DNA of 64,000 nt from Microcebus murinus (taxonomy: Eukaryota > Chordata > Mammalia > Primates > Cheirogaleidae): contig NC_134124.1 of the NCBI RefSeq assembly GCF_040939455.1, positions 30,331,138-30,395,137 on the forward strand, given 5' to 3'. The position numbers were made by a program, and so were the translations under genes. Below the pieces are notes generated by a model. That model did not search any database and was not told the origin of the DNA. It saw only the letters and a program-made list of their open reading frames with translations. Below are positions 9,331-22,134 of this stretch, in pieces (positions within the stretch are counted from its first letter, which is position 1; each line of letters starts with the position of its first letter).

Positions 9331-12300
9331 ATCCTGTTTGCCTTATAAAAGCCTAAAAGCCATGCATATTGCCTTGTAATCTTTCTTGCATGGTTTCTTA
9401 TTGGATGAACTTAATTATACCCTAACTACCTTGATATTAAAGCTTTGTGATAGTCTTCTTTAACATTGCTGATGAATTGGCGAAGACATAATTTGTTATG
9501 TAATGGGGTCCATTTTGTGGATCCAACATTATATTAACAATGTACCAAAATGTACATAGATATTGCTGTGTCATGAGGAGCAGTGTAGGAGATGAAACAA
9601 ACAAAAAAAATTATTCACTAATTCAGCAACTTGCTCTGTTATGGAATGTTAAAATAGCATTGTGCTTTATGGAGCAGAATTTTCCAAGCCATGTTTTATG
9701 GGATCCTGTGTCTAAAGATATTACTGAAAAGTTTCCCCTTCCCCCCACCAAAAAAAAAATATTCCATGGTCAAATAATCTTTAGAACCTAGGTTAAAGCA
9801 TGAGGCTCCATGATTCAGGAATTCCCATACCCCTTAATGCACTGATGTGCATTGAGATAATTCAAGAAAGGGAAGTAACAGTTTTCAAACTTGTCTCTGG
9901 ACCCTTTTCTGAAGGGAAGCTGTAGAGCACCTTGTGCTCAGTGTAGTGAACAACAGGATTTGGAAAGTGCTGGTCTACACAATATTGCACAATATCGGGC
10001 TTCACCGGTGATGCATTCCCCAGTGCCATGGCACAGTGTTCTGCAATAGGAGCTAGGTTTCCCCAATTAAGTATTACAAATTGAGAAATATCTACACAAA
10101 ATGAAATAAAATCTAGCCAACTCAAAGGTATCCCTCTAAGTCTGTCACTGTCATTCATTTGCATTTCAGTACCTTTACTCCATGGGTGAAAAGCAGGAAG
10201 CATGGGGAAACTGACAGGGATTTTCGTGCACTTGTGCGATCGGTCATGCCCGTGTGTGGAAAATGGCAATGATCTTGGGCAGTGCTGGACTCAGGCACGC
10301 TCTCTTCTTCTAAACGATTCCCTGAGCCTTGTATTTCAGTAACCGCTTCTGTTGTCACTCTTGAGTGTGTCTGGTTACAGGTAGAGCAAAGCATTTTAAT
10401 TTTCTGCCTTTTGGATGTCTTGTTAGTGGGCAAATGAAGTGATAGGCCAAGTGGGTTTTGTCTAGTTGCTAAGAAATAAAAGTAACAAGTGCCTTTATTA
10501 CTTTTCTGACGATCTATTTATAAATTTCTGGAGGAGGTGCTTGCCGAGGAAAACATGCATATGTTTTGGACGTACCTGAAAGTTCTCAAATACAATCATT
10601 TATCGATAGCCCCTGCCTTACGCTGCTTTGGTAGCGTGCACAAATATTGCTCCTAGACACAGGGAAAGTTGCAGGATTTGTTCTTTGATGGCCACTATAC
10701 AAATGACATCTGGCCAAGGTTGGTCTCTTCACTTCCTTTTTGGCTTTATTCATTCTAAATTCCATAGGGGATTTCTAGAGGTTGTAATGCTATTACCTTA
10801 ATCACACAGGATGGAAAAAAGAGGCTTTTTTTTTTTTTTAAATGTTTGCTTCAACCAGTGGTTAATTTGGAATGGAAATGAGCCCTTAAAGTCTTGCTGT
10901 GAAAGTTTTCTTGGTTTTTCTTTGTCATTGCTCCTCCTAACAAGCTCTGCTTGAACTTAAATTCAGAGAGCAGCTCTCAGGTTACCGATATAGCCACACC
11001 TTTGACAACCTTGCCAGAGATTGGGCCCTCATGCTGCTTGCAAATGGCGGTGGAGTAGAAGAGCATTGTGGGTAGTGGCAAGCAATTGAGAGAGCAAAAT
11101 GTGCTTTCCTGGTTACACACCTGTCCCTGTCAAGCCCTTATCCAGAATAAAATGACAATTTAAAAAATTGCCCAAACTACCAAAAGTTTGAGTCCAAATG
11201 GCTAATCCTGACAACACTTGGTGTCTCTGAAATATTTAAGTTGCATGTTGATGAAGGTATATTTTAAGGGGGTCTAAAACTGAAGGAAGGGAAGAAAAAG
11301 TGCTAAAATCCAGTGGCCTGTTGTTTGTATGTGACCATTGTTGTATTTCCAACTTCTGCAAACCCACATATTTTTTTTTTTTTTATGAACTAAGCCTTGC
11401 CATTTGTTTTCATGCAGGTGTGATTCATAATATCCCAGCATTTGGAGTTAAAAAAGCAATTTTGTAGACTCATGCCGTTGATGCTGTGATAGTTTGGCAA
11501 TCTGTTCCAGTAGGAAAAATATTTTATATAGTAGCCCCAGCGGTTCCTTCTAACTTGTACAAAGAGCGCCTTCCATCCTGCTATTGTTTTTTAGTGTTTA
11601 GGTTTCAGAAGGCCTCTCCTTGATGAAGACAAAAAACTCCGCAGGATTCCAAGATAGAGTAAATGAAAGGGAAATGAATGTGGTCTGTTTATTGATAAAC
11701 CGCTCGTTTAGAATAAGCTGGCTTCCTGCTTACCAGGTAATGATTTACATTTTTCAGTAGCATACTTAAATGTGAAATGTTCCAATTTCTACCATATTAT
11801 TAGATCATGAGGCTATGAAAAGAGTTTGTGCTCTAATAACCAAAGATGAGATGATAAAAGAACCTAGAAATTTTCCACAATTGAAGAGTCTTTTGGAGTT
11901 GTTAAAGACTTTTAGAATTCTAGATTCCTTTCCGATGTCTGGGATAGAAAAACGCAGCCTAAGGAGGAAGATGTTTTTTATATCTGTATCAGCACAAAAG
12001 ACCTGCGATTGTCAATTACTCATTGTCATTTAAAGGCCATCAACTACGTTGTAGAATGGCTACTTACTTAAAAATCAAAATAAAGAATTAAAAAATTAAT
12101 CATCCAGTTTGTTCTGGAGGTAAACTTTTTTATAATCTACGTTAACAGTTTTATCAACTTCCTATTGCTCATTTAATTTATACTTTTGTCTTAAAATTTC
12201 ATGATATGGAGCCACTAAACAATAGACAAATTAATTGAACTCCGTAATGAAATTACAGTTTAATGAGTCATTTATGATGTACAATCAGAAAGAAGAGAAA

Positions 12301-12489
12301 AATTAAGCTGCAAAAGTGAAATTGTCATTATTCCCATTTTGGATTATTTTTTTCCTATAGGAGCACACGTCAAGTCATTTTGTAAACTGCAAGCTATTTT
12401 TGTTTTTACTTTGAAAATTTGTGTCATGACTTTGATTGAAATAACTGATGTGTAAAATTTGTTATTGGTTTGCTCTTTAATTTCTTTAC
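9331..12489. other. long unique stretch, no gene seen
   Basis: I recognise no repeat family through most of these 3 kb. The 135-codon minus-strand frame at 9862-10269 and the overlapping 92-codon frame at 10155-10433 show no domain, signal peptide or splice-compatible structure that I can support. Homopolymer runs occur near 10827-10840 (T) and 11371-11384 (T). The stretch could hold conserved non-coding DNA, but that needs alignment to other mammals. Confidence 0.55.
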
Positions 12490-12770
12490 TGTTTAATCAT
12501 TTTATTTTAAAATAAAACATAGATACAGAACACCAAATAAAATAAACATAAGTTATTGTAAGGCAAGCATCCTTGTAACCACCAGCAGGTGAATACATAG
12601 AACTTGGCCAGCCCCTCACCACTCTCATTTAGAAGTCCCTTCCTATCCCAAATCTCCCCCAAATGTCACCACTTTTTAATATTTTATGTTATTTTCTTGC
12701 TTTTGTTTATAACTCAGGGTATATCCCTAGACATTATGGTTTAGATTGGCCCATTTGGGGTCTATATCTT
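12490..12770 (-). mobile_element. probable L1 fragment interrupted by an LTR
   Basis: Text such as 'aacataagttattgtaaggc' and 'ccttgtaaccaccagcaggtg', followed by 'aatacatagaacttggccag', recalls the reversed L1 3' region with TGTAACCACCACCCAGATCAAGATATAGAAC. The MaLR LTR starting at 12771 would have inserted into or beside it. The call is tentative. Confidence 0.45.
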
Positions 12771-12972
12771 TGTCCTTGTCAGTTCGGGCACCATAGTAGA
12801 ACATTGTACACTGAGTGGCTTAAACAACAAACATTTATTTCTCACAGTTCTGGAGGTGACTGGCAAGTCTAAGGTCAGGGTACCCTGCCGATGCTATGCA
12901 GGCTGATGAGGGCCTTCTTCCCAGTTTGTAGAAGGCTGTCTTCTCTCTATAGTCTCCCATGATGAGGGAGGG

Positions 12973-13009
<37 letters not shown>

Positions 13010-13187
13010 AAGTTCTCCCACATCTCTGTATCTTATCTTATAAGGGCACAAATTGCACTATGAGGGTTCCACCCTCATGACCTAATTACCTCCCAAAGGC
13101 CTCATTTCCAAATATCATCTCATTGGGGATCAGTGTTACAACATCTAAATTAGGGGGGTTGGGGATGCAAACATTCAGTCCATAGCA
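12771..13187 (-). mobile_element. MaLR solo LTR (MLT1/MST-like)
   Basis: Reverse-strand MaLR landmarks in order: 'tgtccttgtcagttcgggca', 'gagtggcttaaacaacaaac', 'atttatttctcacagttctg', 'tataagggcacaaattgcac', 'ccaccctcatgacctaatta', 'cctcccaaaggcctcatttc', and the end 'aacattcagtccatagca'. Flanks ATCTT and GTCTT are compatible with a decayed 5-bp duplication. A GATA/GA microsatellite has grown inside it. No internal retroviral genes are adjacent, so this is a solo LTR. Confidence 0.85.
12972..13009 (+). repeat. GATA then GA compound microsatellite
   Basis: Several GATA units run directly into a pure GA run inside the MaLR LTR. The array is likely length-polymorphic. Confidence 0.95.
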
Positions 13188-13299
13188 GTCTTGTAAATTT
13201 CTTAAAATTCACCATTTTCCACCTGTATCATTTTATTTCCATGCATTTAATTTGTTAAAGAAATTGGGTCGTTTGTTTTGATTGTGACTTTTTAAAAAG

Positions 13300-13575
13300 G
13301 CAAAGGTAAATGGGAAGAATGAATTCAGGGGCTTTGTTGTGCAGCATGGTGACTAGAGTTAATGATGATATATTGTATTCTTGAGAAATGTAAAGAGAGT
13401 GGATGCTAAGCGCTCTCACCACAAAGTGATAACTAGGTGTGATAATGTATTTCTTAATTAGCTAAATTTAACTATTCCTCAATGTATATATACTTCAAAC
13501 ATCCTGTTGTACATGATAGAGTCATACAATTGTATCTATCGCTTAAAAATAAATTGAAATTGAAATTGAAAAATC
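13300..13575 (+). mobile_element. L1 LINE 3' UTR end
   Basis: The stretch 'gcagcatggtgactagagtt', 'aatgatgatatattgtattc', 'gagtggatgctaagcgctct', 'caccacaaagtgataactag' and 'catcctgttgtacatgat' follows the L1M/L1P 3' UTR (TATGGTGACTATAGTTAA... TTGTACACCTTAAA). It ends in AT-rich sequence with GAAATT repeats in place of the tail. Confidence 0.8.
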
Positions 13576-14104
13576 ATAATGAAAAACATTAAAAGGCAAA
13601 GGATTCGAATGGTCAGCACAAGGTATTTTCTTTCCAGGGGATGCTTTGTAATTATTCATTTAGTTTCTGGCCCTTCCCATACCCCACAACCTTCACATTT
13701 CAGTTCTGTTTGGATGGCCAAGCCCATTTGAATCCAAACATTGCCGATGATGGAATTCTGAATTCATAAGGAAAAGTTGGTGATGCTCACTCTCACCTTT
13801 CATTGGAGAGGGCAGGTAGAGTAGAGAGGGCGTTCTCTCTGAAGTTATTCACAGTGTGGTCCATTTGACATGCAAACAGTCTCACAAGGTCATAATTCAG
13901 AAAGCTGGATGGATTGTGCAAGGTTAGGAGGGTGGAAGTCAACTCAGACATACGGAAGTCTCTAGATAACTGGGCTCTGTATGTCAAAAAGAAATGGAAG
14001 CAGGACATTCTATTTTGGCAACTTTTCTGCTGCCAAGTTCTATTACAAGTTTTAACTCTTTCCTGCAACAAGATGAGTTAAAAAGTCAATATCCCAGTTT
14101 TGCA
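13576..14104. other. unique stretch
   Basis: No repeat family or exon recognised. The 92-codon minus-strand frame at 13793-14071 has no recognisable features. Confidence 0.55.
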
Positions 14105-14800
14105 CATGAGGAATCTGAAATGGTTTCTTACCAAGAAATTACCTCCTAACTTGTTTCCTGCTTCCATGTACGATTATTTCTTCTATAAACTTAAATCAGA
14201 TAGTACTATGCCAGCATCCTTTGCACTTACAGTAAAATCCAGACTACTTGGCGTTGGGTCCTGCACACCAGGACCCAGGTCTGCCCCTGCCTGTGTCATA
14301 GCTGTCAGCTGTCACCACTCAGCCTCGCTGTGCTCCAGCTACCCTGGCCTCTTAACTGCACCTCAGATACAAGAAGCTCATGCAACGCGATGAAGGACGA
14401 TGTAGCTTAGTAGTCTTTGAGATTCATGCTTTCTCCATTGAGCAAAGTCAGCATGCAAGGCCACTCCTGGGCCCTTTGCATTTGCTTTGTCATCTCTCTA
14501 GAACACTTCGCTGACACATTTTGCTTCGCTCTCTTTCGGCCCTCAGCTTAATTGTCACTTCCTCAAAGAACTTTCCCGCCCACTCAGTCTACTTGGGTTT
14601 TTTTCCTGTAATTATCTCCCCCACTTATTCTTTTTCCTTGCTAGTGCTTATCAACACTCTAATTATACATGCATTTGTTTAATGTCTATCTCTTCTACCT
14701 GACCCTAAATTACCCGAGGGTGGGGCATGTGTGTTTTGTGTGTTGCAGCATTCCTTGTGCCTAACTAGCACCATAGATGCCCCATGAGTACTGGTTGGAA
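14105..14800 (+). mobile_element. L2 LINE 3' region
   Basis: L2 landmarks in order: 'gcacttacagtaaaatccag' (ATAAAGTCCAAACTCC region), 'cagctaccctggcctcttaa' (CCAGCCACACTGGCCT), 'gggccctttgcatttgcttt', 'tctctagaacacttcgctga', 'aattgtcacttcctcaaaga', then 'cctaactagcaccatagatg'. This is one of the longest and clearest L2 copies in the window. Confidence 0.88.
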
Positions 14801-14814
14801 CGCAACATTAGAAT

Positions 14815-14905
14815 GAAGCTCAGAGAGGTTAAGTAACTTGTCCAAAGTCACACGGCTAGTAAGCATCAAAGCTTGAGATGGGACACACACACTCTAAAAC
14901 CCATG
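14815..14905 (-). mobile_element. MIR SINE fragment
   Basis: The text 'gaagctcagagaggttaagt', 'aacttgtccaaagtcacacg' and 'gctagtaagcatcaaagctt' is the reverse complement of the MIR core (GTGTGACCTTGGGCAAGTTACTTAACCT). Confidence 0.88.
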
Positions 14906-17069
14906 GATTTTCAATAATAATTGGTTTATCCAAACTGTGTTCCTTGAACACTAGTGTCCTGAGTAATCTTAATTTTGTTTCAAGAATAAAAACAGCTCTC
15001 TGTTCAAATAAATTGTGGATATGATGCAATTGTTTGAAGAAAATCGAGTGTATTTCTTTCCTACAGAATAACTCGGGGATTTTACTGTGCAAATGTGCAC
15101 TGTGACTTTCCAAGAAACCGGTATGTTTTGCAGCATTTCTCACCAGTGTTTGGCCACGATTTACTTTTTTTACATGAAATTAATATCTTGTGGGACAACA
15201 GTATTCAGCAGAAGCCACGGTGGGCATCAGTCTATTACAGACTGCTTCTCTCTAGGGAGTGGGTAAATAAAAATTTCTATCAGCAAATTAAGTCCAAATA
15301 TATTAGTGTTTTTCAAAGTTCTGTGCTTTCTGTCCTCGTTTTCCACTATGAATATAGGGTGAGAGCATATATCTTAAGAAAACAAGATTAGGATGTAGAA
15401 ATTAAAGAAAGTTGACTGGATTGTAATGTAGCTTATTGTGGAGAAAATATGAGCAAGACATATTTTAAGAAATAACAGATTAGAAAATACAAACCAAGGA
15501 AAGTTAAATGGCTAATAACTTAAAACCACAAGCATTTTTTCCACTTCAGTATGCTATTAAAAATGACTGAGAGTGATCTTAAACGCTGACATCCCTTAAT
15601 GGAGAAAGTATGAAATTACAAAATAACCAATGTAATCACACCTTAATCTTGTTAAATTGAAACACTGTAATCTACATTCAAATTTCACATATGGTCAATC
15701 TTGCAAGAGCTGGGTGGATGAGCCAAAGCACTTTGGAATTTTAAATAGAGAATCTTTCGTACCTCTCCGAAGCCCGTTTACTGCTTTATGAAAAATATTT
15801 CTCTGAGTCTGGGGGAAGGGAACCCTAAGCCAAAAACCTATTATTATTATTATTTTGGTAATTGAAATAAAATTTTTTTTTCAGTAGACTGATACTTATG
15901 ACCAGTCCTACTATAAACAATGCAGAGTGCATTTCAGAAAAAGGTGCAACTATGTGAGGAGAAAATAGGTTTCAGCTCACTCTTGCCAATAGATTATTTC
16001 GATCTGTTGACAAGAGCGATTTTTAAGAATTGCCAAAGTGGAGCATTTTTATCCAACGCTGACCTGGCAAATGGGTGTGATATGCTACAAAGTCATTGTC
16101 TAGTCATGGAACACACATTTGGGAGCAGAGTTCCAAGAGTAGAGGTGTCCCCATTTGTTTTGGAAACGGGTAGCCCTTTATTCAGGGGGACCAAAGAATG
16201 AATGACCTCTCTCTTGACCTCCGGTAACCCTGCTAAACATGAACACACCTTCCTCTCGGGTACAACGAGATCATACTAGAAATGTATAGCTTTTTAACAG
16301 ACTTCCAAAAAAAAAAAATTCTTCTGGAAAGAGAACACTTGAGAATCTTAATAACAGAAGAATAAAAGATGTTTCCTTTATGAATGATCTGGACTTTTCG
16401 AGCCGATCTGTGATGTGCCGCTTGACTGAGTTTGAACACTTCCACCGGAAGCTTGGAGTCTTGCTTTAAACCAACTCTGCAGTGGGGGTTGCTGATTCTG
16501 GCAACCACAGGCTCTGCTATTGATGCCCCCGACTACAACATTACAGGGAAGATTTGGCTATTTCATTCATTCCAGCGGGCTGTTGCTTCCCAGCACGTCG
16601 CTTGTCTCTGGAGTATTTTAGTGTATCTATAATAAGACAAAACAAAGGTGTTTTGAAGATTTCAGTAGACACAGTCTCCATAGGCAAAGTCCTCTGGAGA
16701 CTTGGAGGGAAAGAACGATGAGACGGAGGTACAGTCTCCAAATCCACTGTGAGATGGATGCTCATATCAGAGTTCTTCTCGAGCCTTCTGCCTATGAGCT
16801 ATGAGAACTTGCAGGGGTTTTCTGCAATTGCATATATCCACTGCCCTCTGCTTTAGTATGTGAGTGCAAATTGCATTAAGAGTGCTAGAAAAAAGTAAAC
16901 CTTTTTTTTTTTTTTCCCAAATCAGAAAACTATATATTTTAAGCAAGTACCCCGGCTTAAAATAAGGACATTTCTCCTCTCAGCTGTTCATGAGACAGGG
17001 CTGGAACAAAAAGGCACTGAGACGAGAAGCCACCAAAATGGGACTCGGAACACATCTTTCTCAGTCCAG
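14906..17069. other. unique stretch, no gene seen
   Basis: No recognised family apart from simple runs: TTA repeats (about 15840-15854), an A run near 16306-16318 and a T run near 16902-16914. Several overlapping 60-98-codon frames on both strands lack domains. Nothing supports an exon. Confidence 0.55.
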
Positions 17070-17160
17070 GATCACTGTGTGGTACTAGGTGAGCTGCTTC
17101 GCCTCTCAGTTCCTTAGTTTTCTCCTCTATCAAATGGGGTAATTGTCAAATTTGATCGTG
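17070..17160 (+). mobile_element. MIR SINE fragment
   Basis: The text 'ggtgagctgcttcgcctctc', 'agttccttagttttctcctc' and 'tatcaaatggggtaattgtc' matches the MIR core (CAGTTTCCTCATCTGTAAAATGGGGATAAT). Confidence 0.75.
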
Positions 17161-17963
17161 AAAGGGTCATTAGAAATTATCTAATGACACAGCTTCACTC
17201 TAGATGTAAAGTCTTGTAGCCACGTATGGAGTTTTAAACTCAATTTTTGAATTGAATGAATGTGCTCTAATATTTTTGCTATTATGCTTGGAGGCTAAAA
17301 TATTCTATTGTTTTTGAGCTTACATAAGCTGACCTCATTTACTATGGGAACATTTTAAGTATTTAGGAATATGAGGGTAAACACCATAGAAAGAATAATT
17401 CAATCTAGATGTGAGAGACTCCTTTTTTAAGCTTCATTAACTGATAATTATTTGCGTGCAAAACAATGCCCTTACTGTTTGATAAATGAATATTAGCCTC
17501 GTGTCATGCTGATAAAAGTCATGAGCAGAACTAGACTCCTCCACATTTTGGGGACTTTGTTATTTTGATGCTAATGGATTATGTTCATTTTGGAATAGAT
17601 AGATATCTCAAATCTCAAATGACTCAGCAGGACTGACTGAAATTAGATTTGTCCATCCATGCTTTGCTTATTAGTGTGTCCTGAATATCTTGATATCAGC
17701 CTAATATTACACTGTGTACTTCACATAATTTATCTATCATGACCTAAGATTTCTATGATAGGAAAAATCAATTGATGATTAACATCATGATTATATTTTT
17801 GTTTGAAAGTTTAGCATTGTGCTTATTTCTTTCCCCTAAAAAAAGTATTTTCAGAATCAGCAAGATGAAATAACTTATTAAAATCTCCTTACAATGTATA
17901 CTCTTTTGGAGTCTGTTGAATATTACTTCTTTGTAGATATTAGCTTATTATAATAGAGAGTTG
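17161..17963. other. unique AT-rich stretch
   Basis: No gene or repeat family recognised. Confidence 0.55.
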
Positions 17964-18405
17964 TATTAGTCTGGGTAGTCCACTGCTTTAATAAATAACT
18001 TCCAAATTCCAGTGGTTTGACATAATAAGGGTTTGTCTCTTGCTCATATCTCAGAGTTCAAATGCACGCTGGATGGGAGTGGGAGGCAGGGAAGAATGTT
18101 GGAGAGAGAATGGCATCTGCCTGTTGGAGCCACGCAGCAACCCAGGCTCCTTCTGTATTGTGGCTCCACCCCTCTCTGGGTCCCTGGGGTCTTCTCTATT
18201 CAGCGGGAGACTGGGGAAAGGAAGTGAGGATTATAAATGGGAGGTTTTGTTTAATTGGCTCAATTTGGAAATAGTGGTCCCATTTCTATGCACACTCCCT
18301 CAGCTGGATCTCTGACATGAGCCTCAAGGAAGGCAGAGCATGTAGTCTGGCAGAGTGACCAAGAGAAGAGTCAACACAGATATTGATGAGCATTAACTGT
18401 TCCTT
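17964..18405 (-). mobile_element. MaLR LTR (MLT1-like)
   Basis: It starts 'ttgtattagtctgggtagtc', the reverse-strand MaLR start TGT(A/C)TTAGTC. It continues with 'gctttaataaataacttcc' and 'ggtttgacataataagggtt', and near its end has 'gcatgtagtctggcagagtg', like older MLT1 subfamilies. Three overlapping plus-strand frames of 64-91 codons (18033-18315) are by-products of this LTR. Confidence 0.7.
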
Positions 18406-18563
18406 CCACAAGATCTTGACACCAAATTGAAGTTAATTAAAGATAGGTTTGGTGAACACTTAATACACAAAAATCTTATTCTGAGCATAAATGTGGGATC
18501 AGTGAAGATAATAGACAAGTAACGTGTGCAAATAATCATACCACTAATAAAAGATAGATTATG

Positions 18564-18900
18564 GGCCGGGCGCTGTGGCTCACGCCTGTAATCCTAGCTC
18601 TTGGGAGGCCGAGGCGGGCGGATTGCTCAAGGTCAGGAGTTCAAAACCAGCCTGAGCAAGAGCGAGACCCCGTCTCTACTATAAATAGAAATAAATTAAT
18701 TGGCCAACTGATATATATATATAAAAAATTAGCCGGGCATGGTGGCGCATGCCTGTAGTCCCAGCTACTCGGGAGGCTGAGGCAGTAGGATCGCTGAGCC
18801 CAGGAGATTGAGGTTGCTGTGAGCCAGGCTGACGCCACGGCACTCACTCTAGCCTGGGCAACAAAGCGAGACTCTGTCTCAAAAAAAAAAAAAAAAAAAA
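18564..18900 (+). mobile_element. young lemur-type Alu SINE with perfect target-site duplication
   Basis: A full dimeric Alu starts GGCCGGGCGCTGTGGCTCAC, with intact A and B box regions, the strepsirrhine linker 'aattaattggccaactgata', and a pure poly-A tail of more than 20 A. A perfect 15-bp target-site duplication AAAAGATAGATTATG lies at 18549-18563 and 18901-18915. It is the least decayed mobile element in the window and so probably among the most recent insertions. Confidence 0.97.
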
Positions 18901-18915
18901 AAAAGATAGATTATG

Positions 18916-20429
18916 GTTATGCATCCAGAAAGCTATAAATAGTGATTAGAGGAGGAATAAATTCTAACAATTTAAGAGAATTTGGAAATTTTCTTGAAGT
19001 GATGGTACTGGTAGTAGGCTACAAATCCAAAGTCCAGAATTCTAGACTGTCTCTGTCATTTGCTTGCCACAAAATTCTGAACAAAATTTCTGAACCTTAC
19101 TCTTCTCATCTATAGCATGAATATTATAATGCCTGTATGTGTCATGCTATGAAGGTGAAATTCACATTAGGTAATGAATGGGGAAATATTTTGTGAGTGA
19201 CCATTCAAATATCAAATTAAAGCTGTTGCTGTTATTGCTATTTTTTTTTAATTTCATGCCCACAGGTCAGAATTATGTTTACAAAACTTTGTTGTATACA
19301 CACAAATAGACACACGTGTGCACACCAAACACAGAAACATACACACAAACTTTCAGGTGGAAAGGAAAGAATCAGATGCCCCACTTTTTTTGGTCTTCAG
19401 GATGAAACTCAGAGTAAATGCCCAGATATTTGGTTTTCCTGTTCACTAATACATCTTGCATTTGTGTTAGTTTTATAAGCTGTACTTGGAAAGTACCATC
19501 AATTATCTGTGTCTGTTTAAATAGGCTGGCTGTGGAAAACTTTGTCCTTTCTGTCTCATACTATTAAGAGCCTCAGGCAAAATTAAGTTTATGGAAGTAT
19601 TTTTTTTAAACTATAAAGAGGTATATATGGAAGGGAAGTTTATTATTATTTTAACTGTTTTACTTGCCAAATATCTATTTAGCTAATTTGAGTTATCTGT
19701 ATGAAAAGTTATTTAAATCACACCATCATATAAATTTTAATCCAAAATCCAGTATGCTTTAAATAACACATTAAAGCAACGAGTATAATGGAGTAGTAAT
19801 TCAATATCTGGTATCCATTAGTTTTGTTAACCTTACTTTTACTGATCACTAAATACCAAGGTTGCCTGTTCTCAATAATATTATAATGTTCCTCTCTCAT
19901 AATTTCATATTCTTTTTAGGGGATGGAGCACACATAAAGTCAGGGAGTGAATATTTCTCAGTAATCTCTAACCTAGCTTAGCTTGTCCACAGAGCCTGGG
20001 ATCCATATAGATGTGTGTTTAAAAATACATCCCAGGGTCTAGATTAATCAAAGCCAGGTCATGGTTTGGGATCTGGCCTAAAGTCCCCATAATTGGCAAG
20101 ACAAAAACCTTCCTTCTCAATTCTCCACTTTCAAGCTGTGGCCACCTGGATGACTGTCTCAGAAAAATGCTTGGCCGACAAGTTGTCAGAGTTAACATCT
20201 AAGGAGTCATAATGGCAATTCTTGAGCTGACATTATTGACTTAGAGCTGGGAAAATATAAAGGCATGGTTTTTTTTTTTTTTTTTTTGGATCAGCAAGTT
20301 CTACCTCTGCATTCTGACAAACCATGGTGTCTTCAATTATCAAGGAGACAGTAGAGAAATTCACAAGATAAAATTAGCTCATCTTGGTAATGATAGCTCT
20401 GAGATGTATGTGAATTTTATTATGGTCAG
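18916..20429. other. mostly unique stretch with a weak MIR and a CA-rich patch
   Basis: About 19040-19215 is weakly MIR-like ('tcatttgcttgccacaaaat', 'tgaaccttactcttctcatc'). A CA-rich patch with CACACGTGTGCACACC lies at about 19299-19352. A pure T run (about 20270-20287) resembles a SINE tail without a recognisable body. No gene is seen. Confidence 0.5.
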
Positions 20430-20970
20430 ACCTCATTCTTCCACTCCTCAGGTTGCCCTCTGTGGTTGTTTCTGAACTGCAAATGCGATTGCTGAATCAA
20501 GTTCAAATGCTGTGCAGGACCCACACGTCCTTGTCGCCCCTCCCCTGGCATAAACTCAGCTCTGGATCCCTCCTCCCTGCAGTTATCCAAGTTCCCAAGC
20601 GTTCCCACATACTTCACCTACTTTTAGGAATACCTCTGCCTCTCCAGCCATCTGGGAAGAATGACTACTCATTTTTCACAACTCAGATTAAAAATTCCTT
20701 TCTCTGGGAGGCCTAGCAGGAGGCACCAGGCAGAACCAAGGCTGTCTTACTTACGTGTGGTCATACAGTATACCATACGTAGGACGGTTATAGCACTTCA
20801 GCCACCATGCTGTGACTGTCTCATTCTTTTGTGTGCCTCAAGAAGACTGTGGGCTCTTTAAACACTGAGATGACATTTTATTTTTGCATCCCCGAAGCTT
20901 AGCACCTGGCCTGGCACTTTGTAGGTATTCAGGAAACACACAGTGAGTGAATGAATAAATGAATGCAGGA
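20430..20970 (+). mobile_element. L2 LINE 3' region
   Basis: L2 landmarks: 'cctctccagccatctgggaa', 'cacaactcagattaaaaatt', 'cctcaagaagactgtgggct' (TAAGCTCCATGAGGGC position), 'agcttagcacctggcctggc' and the tail 'gtgagtgaatgaataaatga'. Overlapping short frames on both strands at 20426-20861 fall inside it. Confidence 0.75.
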
Positions 20971-21864
20971 GAATTACAAGATCAGGTGACTGATACGTGT
21001 CCTTACTCTGAAAAAGTTAACAATTGCAAATCGAGACCCGCACTTTGAATCCAGAGTGGAAAAAAATAGGTAGTAATTGCAGAGGGAGGGCAGCTGAGCA
21101 TGTGGCTGTTTTGGGTATTTACTCATCAGACCAGGCTGAAGCAGCCTCAATCAGGGAAAATCAATCTGCCTGTTTTTTAACGCAAGCATAAACATGCTGA
21201 CAGTGGATGGCACATAGGTGTTGTGAAAAACCTTACATCAACCCTCAAGTTAGTTGTGGCCTCATTTACTTTCTGTGTATAGCTTTGGATTATTTATACT
21301 TATCTAGAACAGCAAATTTATCTCCTGCAAGCAGTGTTTTGTATCATGTCGTGCCCGAGGTCAAACATCTCTTCATGTATAAAAGAGAGTCCAAGGTCTA
21401 CCGGGAATCCCAGCTCTACTCCACCTTGATCCAGTTTGTGTCCACTATCCCCTATAGTAACTAGCTGTCTTAGCTGAAACTGTCCACATGACTTCCTCCT
21501 TATTCTGATCGGATCTTTCAAAAGTCCACCTTTTTCCCTTAAGACCCGCATCATCATGAAATGTTTGTGGTACTACGAGTCCCAGTGATGTCTTTGTCTT
21601 ATGAATTGTCCTTTCCACTCAAATAATCACTTGCTTACTTTTGCTGTCTTCTGTATAGTAAAAAAAAAAAAATTTGTTTAACAGTTTTCATAGGCTTTTG
21701 TGCCTTGCTTTCCCAAGTTTATTTTACAGTTACTGATGGAGGGACGATCACGTCTTTGTGTTCAATTGTAGCAGTGAGCGAGGCCTTGATGATAGGAAGT
21801 ATTTGAAAATGATGCCTGTGTTTAATAATAACATTAAATTAAACTTTGGAATGCAAGTGTCTGC
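20971..21864. other. unique stretch
   Basis: No repeat family or gene recognised. An 85-codon plus-strand frame (21207-21464) and a 79-codon minus-strand frame (21318-21557) overlap each other and carry no recognisable features. There is an A run at about 21660-21672. Confidence 0.55.
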
Positions 21865-22075
21865 ACGGTGGGATACAGCGCTTTCTCTGGAGTCAGGGGA
21901 ATTGGGTTTAATTTGCCACTCTGTTCCTTCACCAGGGTGATCTATTTCAACTCTTTATGTTTCAGTTTTCTCATCAGTAAAATAAGGTGATAGTCATGAT
22001 TGAGGAAGGAAAACATGGAAATAAATCCAGGCTTCATCTGTTAAATATGAGCTAGTATTACAGTGATTTTTATTT
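21865..22075 (+). mobile_element. MIR SINE
   Basis: MIR order: 'ctctggagtcaggggaattg', 'ggtttaatttgccactctgt', 'caactctttatgtttcagtt', 'ttctcatcagtaaaataagg', then 'gagctagtattacagtg'. A diverged near-full-length copy. Confidence 0.75.
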
Positions 22076-22134
22076 TTTATAGGTTCTAGGGTGCAATTTC
22101 TAGTGTTCACATCCCAACTCTATGACTTACAGAA

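Noticed and set aside
9862..10269. 135-codon minus-strand frame
   Set aside because: Overlaps another minus-strand frame in a different phase, has no domain, and no exon context is visible.
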